A program made the position numbers and the translations under genes. From Emiliania huxleyi CCMP1516 (taxonomy: Eukaryota > Haptophyta > Isochrysidales > Noelaerhabdaceae), in NCBI RefSeq assembly GCF_000372725.1, contig NW_005199926.1, forward strand, positions 628,372 through 692,371: a DNA stretch of 64,000 bases. The letters are read 5' to 3'. Below are positions 1-8,963 of the stretch, in pieces; the stretch's first letter is position 1; each line of letters begins with the position of its first letter. The notes under the pieces are model-generated. The model saw only the letters and a list, made by a program, of their open reading frames with translations, was not told where the DNA came from and did not search any database.

Positions 1-691
1 CAGCAGGAGGCGCTCCTGCAGGTCAATGGGCAGCGAGCCAAGATTTACCACCTCGGCCTCCTCTGCTTGTAGTGCTGGCGCCCCGGCCGCCATCCCACGT
101 CGGTCACGGTGCAGTTGCAGCTCTACGCGCTCACGCGCTTTGCAGGTTTGGAACTTGTACGCGCTTACTTGGGAGAACTCACAACCCCCTCGCACGACAC
201 TAGGCACGGGACTGGCGCGCACTGGCACTAACATTAGCTTACGTGGGAGAAAAGGGCCGACAACTGTGTTCTCTATATGCCCTAAGTAAGGGCCCTACGC
301 GCGGCGTGAGAGAGCTCGGAAGCGAGCTTTGCACGGCGATCGAGAATGGCGCGGTTCACTTGTAGAACTTGGAGCGCGTGTTCGCATCGCTATCTAGATA
401 GAGCCCTCCAAGTGCAAGTGCGCCTGCGGGCATTTGACTTTTTTCTGCCCTCGCGCGAGGCCTCGCCCCGCTCATTGGAGCATAATATGCATAAACCATA
501 ATCACATTACGTTAATCCTTCTTCTTCCCCTTCGCGCCTACCCACTATCTCTCCCCACCCGCGAGTCAGAGAGAGACCCACACTCGACCATCGCGAAATG
601 CGCACGCACAACACACTTAATTCATGGACACACACACGACAGAGCACACGCTACACTACGCCAACCACGCATCGTGGCTTTTCGCTCAGCT
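1..691. other. Intergenic; no gene recognised
   Basis: No convincing coding frame. Bases about 185-235 (a CACTAGGCACGGGACTG core) match a second copy near 26009-26055, so this is a dispersed repeat. Bases about 241-320 resemble 62560-62645: both have a GGGAGAAA start, a CTATAT/CTATCT stretch and a GCGCGGCGT end. Confidence 0.5.
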
Positions 692-3207
692 TCAGCCCAT
701 CATCATGCCGCGCGCCATGCCCTCGGCCACAATCTTCAGCGCGGTCATGCGGTGTTGCTCATTCACGTCGTTGAGCCACGGCAGCTGGAACCCGCTTGCC
801 AACGCGCTGTATAGAAAGGACGGGATGACAACAATCATTTCGATCAGGTAGCGCGGGTATTGGCGGCCGTGGTGGCGTCGACTTGGACGGGTGCGCAGGA
901 GCGGGAAGCGGTGCAGTGCGGCCATCGAGGCGGCGATGCCGCCAGACAAGAGGATCCGCTGCCTCCTGTCACGAGCCGCTTGGTCGTTGGTGTGTATTGG
1001 GCCGGCGTCGGCGGCGATGATCGCCGTGAGCAAGCGCATGCCCTCCTCCTGCGTGTCCTCCGCCGCGGCCTCGGCGCGCATCAGCTCGACGGCCGCCTCG
1101 ACGACGCCCGCTTCGAGGCCGAGCATCTTGCGGGCGAGGCCGGCCGGGGAGCTGCCGTAGAGAATGTTTGAGACGCCTCCGATCAGCCCAGCGCCCGTGC
1201 CCGTCAACTCGCTACCGGCCTTCGTCTCGGCCGTGGCGCCGTCTCTCGACGCGGTGAGGCGCATCACGCGGACGATCGCCGCGAGTGCGCCCGCGCCGAC
1301 CACGTAGTCCTCCGTTCCCTCCACGAGTGCAATCAGGCCTAGGCCCTCCGCGCCAAGCATCTGCAAGAGGGGGCGGGGGCGGCGGGAGGGGGGGTATGCA
1401 GTAAGGGGGGAAGGGTAGCGCGTGGGAGGAGGGGAACGGGGTCACCTGCAGGTCGTACACGCCCGGGAAGGCGTGCATCGCGCCTACGACACACTCGGCC
1501 AGCCGGCCCGCACGCATCTGCGCGAGCAGCGCCCGCGACGCCTCCTCGGCCAGGCCGCTGAAGGACGGCATCTTCTGCCGGATGGCGTCGATGCCGATCT
1601 GCGCGCGGTAGTCGTCGCCCGCCGCCGTCGCCCTGGCAACCTTGCCGGCCATCTCCGCGAGGCTGTCCCTCTCGAGCATCTTTGCCACCTCGTCGGTGTG
1701 GTTGGTGTACTCGAGGTCTGAGGCCTCCGCCATCACCACCACCGCCTTTGGGTCCACCTTCAGGTTTGCCGCTTTGAGGCTCACCACCTTGCGCCCGACG
1801 TGGCCCGGCCCGCTCTTTGGCGCGCCCACGATGAGGTGCGCGTGACCGTCGAGCAGAGAGACCTCGTACCGCCTCTTCTCCGGGATCCAGCTGAGCACGG
1901 CGCCGCGCTTGCCGTTCATCTCCTTTCCTGCTTCGGAGGTGAGGCCGTGGATGAACACGATAGACCCCTCGAGCGGCTCGGCCGGCTGCGCAGGGGGCGA
2001 GGACAAGCGACAAGGTCCGGGTTGGCGGCGCGGTCGATTGGCGCGGGTCAGTGGGGGCGGGCGGGGGGCGGCTATAGGGCGAGTGCGGGCGGCGCCAGAC
2101 ACCTCGGCGCTCGCGTCGTCGGTCGCCGCCGCCGGGGACGGGGGCGGGTGGGGGCGGGCGGGGGGCGGCTATAGGGCGAGTGCGGGCGGCGCCAGACACC
2201 TCGGCGCTCGCGTCGTCGGTCGCCGCCGCCGGGGACGGGGGCGGGTCGGCAAAGGGGCCGCACGATGCGAGGTGGCGCAGCGCGGGCGCAGCGTACTGGA
2301 ACGCCTCGTACTGCGCGGGCGTGGGCGGGGGGAACACCTCGCAGTCGACGAGGCACAGCGCGGCCTTTTGAGCGAAGGACTCGTACTCGGCGCGCGTCGG
2401 CGGCCGGCTGGCGGCCTCCTCCTCCGTCAGGACGCCGAGCGTCTGCATCATCGAGAGCGGCTTGACGGCGAACGCCGTCGGCTCGTTCCGCTCGTCCGAG
2501 TACGAGCGCACAACCACGGCGTGCTTGCCCAGAAGGACGAGCCCGTTCATGCCCGGCTGCGGCACGGGGCCAGTCGGAAGGGCGGTGCCGAGGCTCAGCA
2601 GCACGCGAGGCAGGCCGCCGCCGTCACCGCCGTCGGTGAGGCTGTTGGGCGCGAACTCGTACTCGTCCTCCGCCTGCAAGCGCGCCATCTGGTGCCGGAG
2701 CGCGGGCCGCATGAAGGCAGCCAGCACTCGGCCGTCCTCGTTGCTTCCGGGCTCGTCCGCGTCGACAGGGTACGGGTGCATCCCGCTGGGAAGATCATGG
2801 CACAGCACGTGAAGGCGGCCAGACGTAATCATGTCGATGCCGCTCATGAGGACGTGGACCTTCCCCCTCTCCTGGCCCACCTTTGGCGACACGATCGCGG
2901 CGACGACCATGTCACGGTCGTGGAGATAGACGATGCCGCCGAGGTGGTCGCGCGGCTTTGGGCCAAACGGCGGTGTGACATGGATTCGAGCCTTGACGGT
3001 GCCGTCCGCGCAGGGCACGAGCGTGAGCCCAATCGAGCCCGTCTCGCTGCCCTCGTGCGTGAGCCCAATCGAGCCCGTCTCGCTGGCCTCGTGCGTGAGC
3101 CCAATCGAGCCCGTCTCGCTGGCCTCGTGCGTGTCGATGAAGCGGGATCGCTTCCGCACCTTGAGGGCCGTGCGGACGGTTGCGGACGGGACGGGCACGG
3201 ATAGCAT
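692..3207 (-). CDS. Uncharacterised 3-exon protein with an LNG/RYEV SH3-like module and an Arm-like C-terminus
   Basis: I do not recognise a named family. Exons on the minus strand are 3207-2200, 1985-1446 and 1360-692, all phase 0 with GT-AG introns, giving about 738 residues. Exon 1 has three 12-residue repeats (HEASETGSIGLT) near residues 26-61, then an unknown globular region. Exon 2 has a short beta-rich module (EMNGKRGAVLSW, then RYEVSLLDG, then LKAANL) of a type common in algal proteins; the glucan enzyme at 20.1-24.7 kb carries the same kind of module. Exon 3 is alanine/leucine-rich and helical, possibly Armadillo-like. The ATG at 3207 is the first in-frame one. The ubiquitin-like ORF at 3358-3651 lies just upstream on the same strand and could be a further 5' exon. 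That the gene is real is well supported; its function is unknown. Confidence 0.7.
2051..2244. repeat. 97-bp tandem duplication inside an intron
   Basis: Two near-identical 97-bp units (2051-2147 and 2148-2244) lie across exon 1/intron 1 of the minus-strand gene. Each contains the same GAG/GTGTCTGG donor context. Only the donor at 2199 keeps the frame; the copy at 2102 is a decoy. Confidence 0.85.
3022..3133. repeat. 36-bp coding tandem repeat (3 copies)
   Basis: Three in-frame 36-bp units encode HEASETGSIGLT or one-residue variants in exon 1 of the minus-strand gene. The copies are nearly identical at the nucleotide level, so the expansion is recent. Confidence 0.85.
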
Positions 3208-3357
3208 CTCGCGCCGCTTTGCCGCGACCTATTCGCTCAATCATGTGTTATTAGACCCACTATAATGATGCACATAAATAAGCCACACCAAGATCGTGCA
3301 GGGCAGGGACACATGTCCCTAAATCCCATCTCGTCTCAGAGCATGATAGTTTCATTA

Positions 3358-3651
3358 TTAGTGCATGGTCGATTGCACGACGCCGGGGCGGGTGCGGCTA
3401 ACCTGGCTGGGCGTCGCGCCTCCGGGTCCCGCCTCGAAGCGGACGAAGACGAAACCACCCGACACCAGGCGCTCGGACGGCAGCGCTTCCTCGGGGTCGG
3501 CCAGCATCCGTCCGCTCGAGATGAGCGTTAGCGCCCCGCCTTCGGCTGGCAGTCCGAACTCGGCACGGATGGCAACACGCAGCGCACCAACGGTTGGAGG
3601 AAGCGGCAGGGTTGCCGCCCGCTGGCCGTACTTGACAGTGAGAGAGGGCAT
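3358..3651 (-). CDS. Small ubiquitin-like domain protein
   Basis: A 97-residue frame from the ATG at 3651. Residues 1-75 read as a ubiquitin-like beta-grasp: an LTVKYG first strand, the helix VGALRVAIRAEFGLP, a LISSGRML turn (equivalent to the LIFAGK region of ubiquitin) and a GFVFVRFE end. No diGly terminus is visible. A possible GT donor (CAG/GTTAGC near 3403) could splice this domain onto the larger gene downstream on the same strand, making it that protein's N-terminus; I could not find an unambiguous acceptor. Ubiquitin-like fold likely; independent gene versus 5' exon unresolved. Confidence 0.55.
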   Translation of the reverse strand: MPSLTVKYGQRAATLPLPPTVGALRVAIRAEFGLPAEGGALTLISSGRMLADPEEALPSERLVSGGFVFVRFEAGPGGATPSQVSRTRPGVVQSTMH

Positions 3652-3675
3652 CGTTGCGAGACCGTCGAGGCTCAA

Positions 3676-4848
3676 ATTAGAAGGCTGGATTGAGTGCAGC
3701 CTCGCTCAATCCTAGAGTCGAAGGATTGTGAGCTGCTTCTTTCATGTTTATTTTTCATGTTTTGTTGTAAGATGCTTATTTCCCTTCTCGACTGTCTGAG
3801 CTTGTGCGTCTTGGGTCCGTGGTTGTGTTTTTGTGTGAGCAGCACTCCTCGCAATCGTAGCATCTCTGTGCGATTGTGAGCACTTACGCTCGCAATCCTA
3901 CATTTCTTGGACTAAGAGCAAATGGGGTTGTGTGACAGCCGCCGGCTGGCTGAGCGTCTTCTCCGTCTGCCTCGTAGAAACGTGTGAGCGAGTCGCGGCA
4001 CTCCTCGCAACAAACAACCAAAAACGCGGCCTCGCTGGGCCAGAACATCGGCCCGCGATTGCTCCGCAGCAGCCTCGCTGGGCCAGAACATCGGCCCGCG
4101 AGGTGGGTGCTAGTCTGGGACCATACGTGGCAGTTCCCTTGCTCCAAGCGCTTGCGCTTCGGCGGTAGTGATCTAATCACCCGAATACCACGTTCGGATC
4201 GCTCCTCATCGCAAACCCTGTCAGTCAGCAGTTCACCTATACGGGTAGGTATGTTCGTAAGAGCTACATACACACACTGAAAAACTCTCTCTCTCCTCGC
4301 GGTCCATCGTACATGTCACATGTACATGTGCGTGTAAGTGGACAAGCTTTTGCAAGAAGCATAAGAAGCAGAATTAGCGAGGACAACTATCTCACAGCCC
4401 TAAACGGAATGGGGCGCCCAACACGTGCCCGGATTACTGTGCCTTCCCCGGGCACAGCCTTTCGGTTCGTGAAGGGTCGGTGCGTGTCGTGACCCCCTGG
4501 AACAACCGTGCGCTCCCGCACCATCTCCGTTGCTTGGTTTTCTAACCTTGCCACCTGGCGGGAGGCGGCCAGGGCTCATAGACTCGGTCGAGAGACCCCA
4601 GATTGGCATCCATGCCTCTCTGGACAGGGTGGCCCGCCACAAGGACCCCAGGAATTGCGACTCGCCGCTTTCCTCCCGCTGTGATTCTGTGTGAGTTCTG
4701 TGTCTTGATTTGCCAACAATATACCTGAAACAGCAGACAGACTCTAGCAAGTAGAAGAAAACCGAAGTGCATCGGCGGGCGCTTCGTCTCGCCGCGCGGA
4801 CCTTTGCGGGGCCTCACTTCTGGCTCGCCGCCGAACGAGTGCCAGGAG
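3676..4848. other. Intergenic, repeat-bearing
   Basis: No supported gene. A TTGGGTCCGTGGTTGTG segment near 3808 recurs near 36290. A 29-bp direct repeat (core CTCGCTGGGCCAGAACATCG) occurs at about 4031 and 4075. Confidence 0.5.
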
Positions 4849-6264
4849 ATGGTCGATGAGCTACTGCGGCGCAGACATGAGACCGAAGTCAGCAGAGCTC
4901 CACGTGATGCTAGCCCGGCTGCTAGCCCTGCCGCAGTCACCGACCTCGTGACCGTTGCTAGCCAGGCCGCAGTTGCCACCCGCAAAGGTGCCTCGACTGG
5001 GACAGCCAATGCTTTGCCGCATCGAAAGCAACGCGGCACGCGCTTCACACAGATGATGCAGGAGGTGGAGATTGGCTCTGTGGACCCATCAACGCCATCT
5101 TCGAAATGGCCCGCTCTGCCAGCACCGACAGCACCACTATCACCGCCGCCACCCCCAGCGAACGCCAGCGCGGGTGCGGGCGAGTCGCATGGGCAGGGCT
5201 CTGACCGCGGCTGGCGCCAATGCAAAAGCCACTGCCAAAAGCTAGCCGCCGCCCTTTCTGCCATCACCGCCGTCTTCGTCTCCGGGATCATCGCGGGGCA
5301 CCTGCTTTTCGACGGAGTATCCCCGCCTGCCCCGCATCATTTGTCTAGTCCATCCCCCCAATCTCCACCGCCTCTTTCGTCTCCCATGCCGCCAGCGTCA
5401 CTGCCGCTGTCGCTGCCCCCTCACTTGCCGCCGTCGCCGATTCCTCAGTTGCCGCCCACACAACCACCGTGGCCATCGCCGCCGCCGCCGCCGACGGCAC
5501 CTTCGGCCTCTGAGGTGGTGGCGGAGATCAACGCATTATGGCTGAGCAGGTCTCCAGCTCGCCCCCGTGGCGTAGTGGCCTACGTGCTGGATAATGGAGG
5601 CGACCCTCATACCCAAGAGGAACTGAACAAGTACAAGGATGTGAGTGGGACTCAGCTGTGGGCGCGAGTGGGGCAGCCTGTCAGGGGCGTGGTAGCCGTC
5701 TCTGCCACGGACCGCATATCCGTGAGCATAATCAACTACCTGCATCGAGCGACGTACAGACCCGGTGTGATCTTCAGAAGCGGGGCCCTGGGTCCGGCCT
5801 TGCGCCGGATCGGTGAGCAGATGATCGAGTACACGTACATGCCGATGCTCGTCCTCCGCCGATCCGCTGCGGCGGAGCGGATGAACTGCTGCTACCCGCG
5901 CGACGGCGGGAGCAACCGGGTCAATTGTCCTCTGGGGGGTGACGCGCACTGCACTCCTGGTTGCTTTCCCTATGCTCTGCGGCACGTCCCGCTCGAGACC
6001 TGCCTGCAACGCACGGGTCCGGGGTACAACGAGCTTGTTCTCGACGTGTGGCGGGATGGAGGGTGGGGAGCAGGAGCGGCGCTTGCGCACTTTGTCCAGG
6101 CGATCGCGATTGATTCGCGGGCAAGCCGCGTCACTTTGGCGCTCGCTCGCGCCGTGCAGGACGCCGCTAGCGTCGCCGACGGGCTCCCCCTGCCTCTCCT
6201 GGAGTACAATCCCGGCAACGCGGCGGCGCCTTTCCGGGTTCTGCGCGCGCTGCCGGCGGGATGA
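4849..6264 (+). CDS. Type II membrane protein with a proline-rich stalk and a Cys-containing ectodomain
   Basis: A single-exon frame of 471 residues from the ATG at 4849; no in-frame ATG lies upstream. Order: a cytosolic Ser/Ala/Thr-rich tail (1-125), one hydrophobic segment (about 131-153, AITAVFVSGIIAGHLLF), a P/S-rich stalk (about 160-225), then a globular C-terminal domain with a Cys cluster (NCCYPRDG, VNCPLGG, HCTPGCFP). This layout is typical of secretory-pathway glycan enzymes and surface proteins, but no catalytic motif is recognised. The strand choice rests on the consistent hydrophobic and proline pattern; the antisense frame has none. Confidence 0.7.
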   Translation: MVDELLRRRHETEVSRAPRDASPAASPAAVTDLVTVASQAAVATRKGASTGTANALPHRKQRGTRFTQMMQEVEIGSVDPSTPSSKWPALPAPTAPLSPPPPPANASAGAGESHGQGSDRGWRQCKSHCQKLAAALSAITAVFVSGIIAGHLLFDGVSPPAPHHLSSPSPQSPPPLSSPMPPASLPLSLPPHLPPSPIPQLPPTQPPWPSPPPPPTAPSASEVVAEINALWLSRSPARPRGVVAYVLDNGGDPHTQEELNKYKDVSGTQLWARVGQPVRGVVAVSATDRISVSIINYLHRATYRPGVIFRSGALGPALRRIGEQMIEYTYMPMLVLRRSAAAERMNCCYPRDGGSNRVNCPLGGDAHCTPGCFPYALRHVPLETCLQRTGPGYNELVLDVWRDGGWGAGAALAHFVQAIAIDSRASRVTLALARAVQDAASVADGLPLPLLEYNPGNAAAPFRVLRALPAG

Positions 6265-6684
6265 GGCTGGCTTGTTATGTCGGACCTTCCCGTTCGCTTA
6301 GACCACCACACAGCCTTCGGCTCGCCAGGGGTTCGCCCAAACACCAGTCGCCACTCCGCAGCAGCTCATCTCGCGCGCCGCGCGCCGGCGTCGCCGCGAC
6401 CGCAGAACATAAAATATCGCAAACTCCTTCATGACCCGTCTAAACCTCCCTGTCCCCTGCGGCGCGCGGGCCTTCTAGGCCCGCGACGCCGCAAGTAGAT
6501 AGTAGTCTTCCCTCCCCATCTCCAGGGCCTCCAGGGCGCTGGGCGGCGGGCGTCTACCTGTTGCTCGGAGACCTCATCTGGGCGGCTCCGACCTCGACGA
6601 CAAAGGGGGGCCTCAGGGCGGAGGGCGCACGCTCTCGAGACGGCCTCGGAAGGTGTGAAGAGTCGGTGTTGGGAAGGCAGGTTG
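6265..6684. other. Intergenic; nothing recognised
   Basis: About 420 bases between two plus-strand genes with no repeat or coding signal identified. It should hold the promoter of the inositol polyphosphate kinase. Confidence 0.4.
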
Positions 6685-7866
6685 ATGGACGACAGCAAGA
6701 GGGAGTCGCTGCCTGCGGGGATGGCGGCAGGAACCTTGAGAGAATCGGAGGAGGCGCCTCCGTGCGAGACCCCTCGACGCCTCGCCACGCTGATACGCGC
6801 CGCAATCCTTGTCTCTGCAATGTACCGTGGGCGGCGTGGCCGCGAGAAGCACGGTGTGGTGGACTACGACCCGTACGACGGGTTCTCCACCTCGAAGATG
6901 CGACCGCCGCCGCGCTTCAGCCGCAGAACGAGCTCGACAGAGGACGCAGCAGAGGCGCCGCTCGTGCAGGTCGCCGGCCACGGTATGCTCGAGCGCGAGC
7001 GGCCGGGCGTGGTGCGAAAGCTGGCGGTCGCCCGCGAGCTTGCGGCCTACCGCACGGCCCCGCCGGATCTCGCGGATCACCTCCCCTCATTTCACGGCGC
7101 GGACGAGGTCGGTGACGCGTCGGACGGCGGCGGCGGCGGCCGGTGCGGGGGCGGCGGCCTGGGGTCGGCGAGCAAGAGCGGGCTGGAGATGGCGAGCATC
7201 TTCATCGAGGACCTTACCGCGGGGCTGCGCCGGCCGTGCGTGATGGACGTCAAGATGGGCACGCGCACGTTTCTGGAGGAGGAGGCGGCGGCGACAAAGC
7301 TGCGGGTCGACCTGGCCACGAAGCTGCACGAGATCGACCCGGCGCTGCTGCTGCCCGGGGAGAGAGAGCGAGGCATCACCAAGGGGCGGTACCTGCAGCA
7401 GCGCGACTCCCAGTCCTCCTCCGCCACCCTCGGGCTGCGCATCGAGGGCATCTCCCGGCCAGACGGCGCAACCTTTGAGAGCCGCGGCGGCTTCAAGCGG
7501 CTGCGCTCCGAGGAGGACATCTCGCGCGCGCTCGCCTTCTTCGTGGGCGGCAACGCGGCCGCGCACGACGCCTTTGCGGCGGCGCTCGCGCGGCTCCACG
7601 CGAGCCTCCGCGCCTCGAGCTGGTTTGCGGCGCGAGAGGTCGTCTCGTCGTCGCTGCTGTTTGTCTACGACGAGGCGGACCGCACGGGCGGCTCGGCGCG
7701 GGTGCGGATGATCGACTTTGCAAAAACCCAGCATTTGCCCGATGGCCCGACTCTGACGCACGACGCGCGGTGGGAGGCGGGCAACCACGAGGACGGCTAC
7801 CTCGTCGGGCTCGGCACGCTGCGCACGCTGTGGGAAGCACTGCCCGTTGGTGGGTTTAGCGGTTAG
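6685..7866 (+). CDS. Inositol polyphosphate kinase (IPK family)
   Basis: Phosphorylates soluble inositol phosphates (IP3/IPMK/IP6K family) using ATP. The family signature PxxxDxKxG is present as PCVMDVKMG (about residues 184-192). The C-terminal metal-binding and catalytic region appears as MIDFAKT (about 342-348) followed by NHEDGYLVGLGTL. The spacing between them (about 150 residues) and the total length (393) suit the family. It is an intronless frame. The ATG at 6685 is the first in frame. A glycine/serine-rich insert lies before the catalytic core (about 150-165). The subfamily (IPMK versus IP6K) cannot be told from motifs alone. Confidence 0.88.
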   Translation: MDDSKRESLPAGMAAGTLRESEEAPPCETPRRLATLIRAAILVSAMYRGRRGREKHGVVDYDPYDGFSTSKMRPPPRFSRRTSSTEDAAEAPLVQVAGHGMLERERPGVVRKLAVARELAAYRTAPPDLADHLPSFHGADEVGDASDGGGGGRCGGGGLGSASKSGLEMASIFIEDLTAGLRRPCVMDVKMGTRTFLEEEAAATKLRVDLATKLHEIDPALLLPGERERGITKGRYLQQRDSQSSSATLGLRIEGISRPDGATFESRGGFKRLRSEEDISRALAFFVGGNAAAHDAFAAALARLHASLRASSWFAAREVVSSSLLFVYDEADRTGGSARVRMIDFAKTQHLPDGPTLTHDARWEAGNHEDGYLVGLGTLRTLWEALPVGGFSG

Positions 7867-8010
7867 CACAAATAAATCAATAAAACGGAGATACGAGATG
7901 GGTAAAAAGGGGCAAGTCCCTGTATGCGCCCCTATCTACACGGAGCCCGAACCCAGCACAGCCAGATTTGCTGGGTCTCTCTGTCTCTGCGCGCCAGGCT
8001 GTACACTGCC

Positions 8011-8553
8011 ATGGCCCGCCATCTGAATCTGCTGCAGCTGGCGCTTTGCGTGCACTCAGTTCAGGCGTCAATGGCCGCGCCCCAGCTGAGCAGAAGAGCG
8101 GTCGCCGCGTCCGCCGCGTCCGCCATCGCTGTGGCGGCAGCGTCACCGACATCAGCAGCGTCGCCCGTGCTCGCCGGCGTTACGCCTGCAAAGGCGTTGA
8201 CCATCGGCGAGTACGTCCGCGACCTGAAGAGTGCGCGTACTGCGGTGCAGGCGCTGGCGCCGCTGCTGGATGGCGGCGTCGACAACTACGAGCGAGTGCG
8301 TGTCGACCTGCGGAAGCCGCCTGCCAACGGCATCCGTAAGGCTAGCACCAAGATACTCGCGCAGCTGGAAGGGACCAATCTCTACTCGGAGAAGAGCGCA
8401 CAGTACGAGGAGATCAAGACCTCCCTGGCCGCTCTCGACGACGGCTGCCGGCTGCAAGCCAAGACGCCGCCTCCGCAGCTGGTCGCCGAGGCCGAGAAGC
8501 TGGCCACGCTGCTCGACGCGTTTGCGCAGGGCTGTGGCGCGACGGAAGAGTGA
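8011..8553 (+). CDS. Thylakoid-lumen protein, PsbQ-like (photosystem II extrinsic subunit)
   Basis: 180 residues from the ATG at 8011. The N-terminus is a layered leader: an ER-type hydrophobic signal (HLNLLQLALCVHS), a plastid-type stretch, then LSRRAVAASAASAIAVAAA, a twin-arginine lumen signal ending near ASP. This is the order needed to cross secondary-plastid membranes and then the thylakoid. The mature part (about 110 residues) is all helical with YERVRVDLRKPPANGIRK, matching the PsbQ/PsbQ' four-helix type that stabilises the oxygen-evolving complex. The lumen assignment is strong; the exact subunit (PsbQ' versus Psb31-like) is inferred. Confidence 0.7.
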   Translation: MARHLNLLQLALCVHSVQASMAAPQLSRRAVAASAASAIAVAAASPTSAASPVLAGVTPAKALTIGEYVRDLKSARTAVQALAPLLDGGVDNYERVRVDLRKPPANGIRKASTKILAQLEGTNLYSEKSAQYEEIKTSLAALDDGCRLQAKTPPPQLVAEAEKLATLLDAFAQGCGATEE

Positions 8554-8963
8554 AAGCGGAGCTTATGCGCTCTGAGAGAGAGAGATTTTTGAAGTCCAAC
8601 AAGAAATCATGACGCGTTGCGCTCTGAGGATACGCTACGAGTCTCTTGAGAGGGAGCCACCGGCCAGATTCAGGTCCAGCTTGTGCGGTCCTCGCCTGCA
8701 GCTCGCGACAGTTCCCAGAAAGAAAGAAAACACACAACCCAAGGGAGGGATGGGAGAACGGCACGCCGCCACCACACAGGGATTTTAAGGAGAGGAGGGT
8801 GTGATGCGCTAGCCGTCGCCCACCCTGGGGGGTCTGCCTCCTCGTATCTCTTTTCGCAGTCTCTCGCCGCTTCTCGCTGCAACCTTCATGCCACCTCGCG
8901 GCTGTCCCACTCTCGTTCCCGTCTTCCCGAGGACTCGCGACACACTTCTTTTTTCTCGATCTA
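8554..8963. other. Intergenic with dispersed repeat B
   Basis: Contains the copy of repeat family B at about 8716-8793 and otherwise no recognised feature. Confidence 0.5.
8716..8793 (+). repeat. Dispersed repeat family B, copy 1
   Basis: An AAAGAAAACACACAA start, then GGGAGGGATGG, then a CACCACACAGGGATTTTAAG end. Further copies at about 19800-19893 and, inverted, at 35228-35290 and 35296-35401. Confidence 0.85.
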
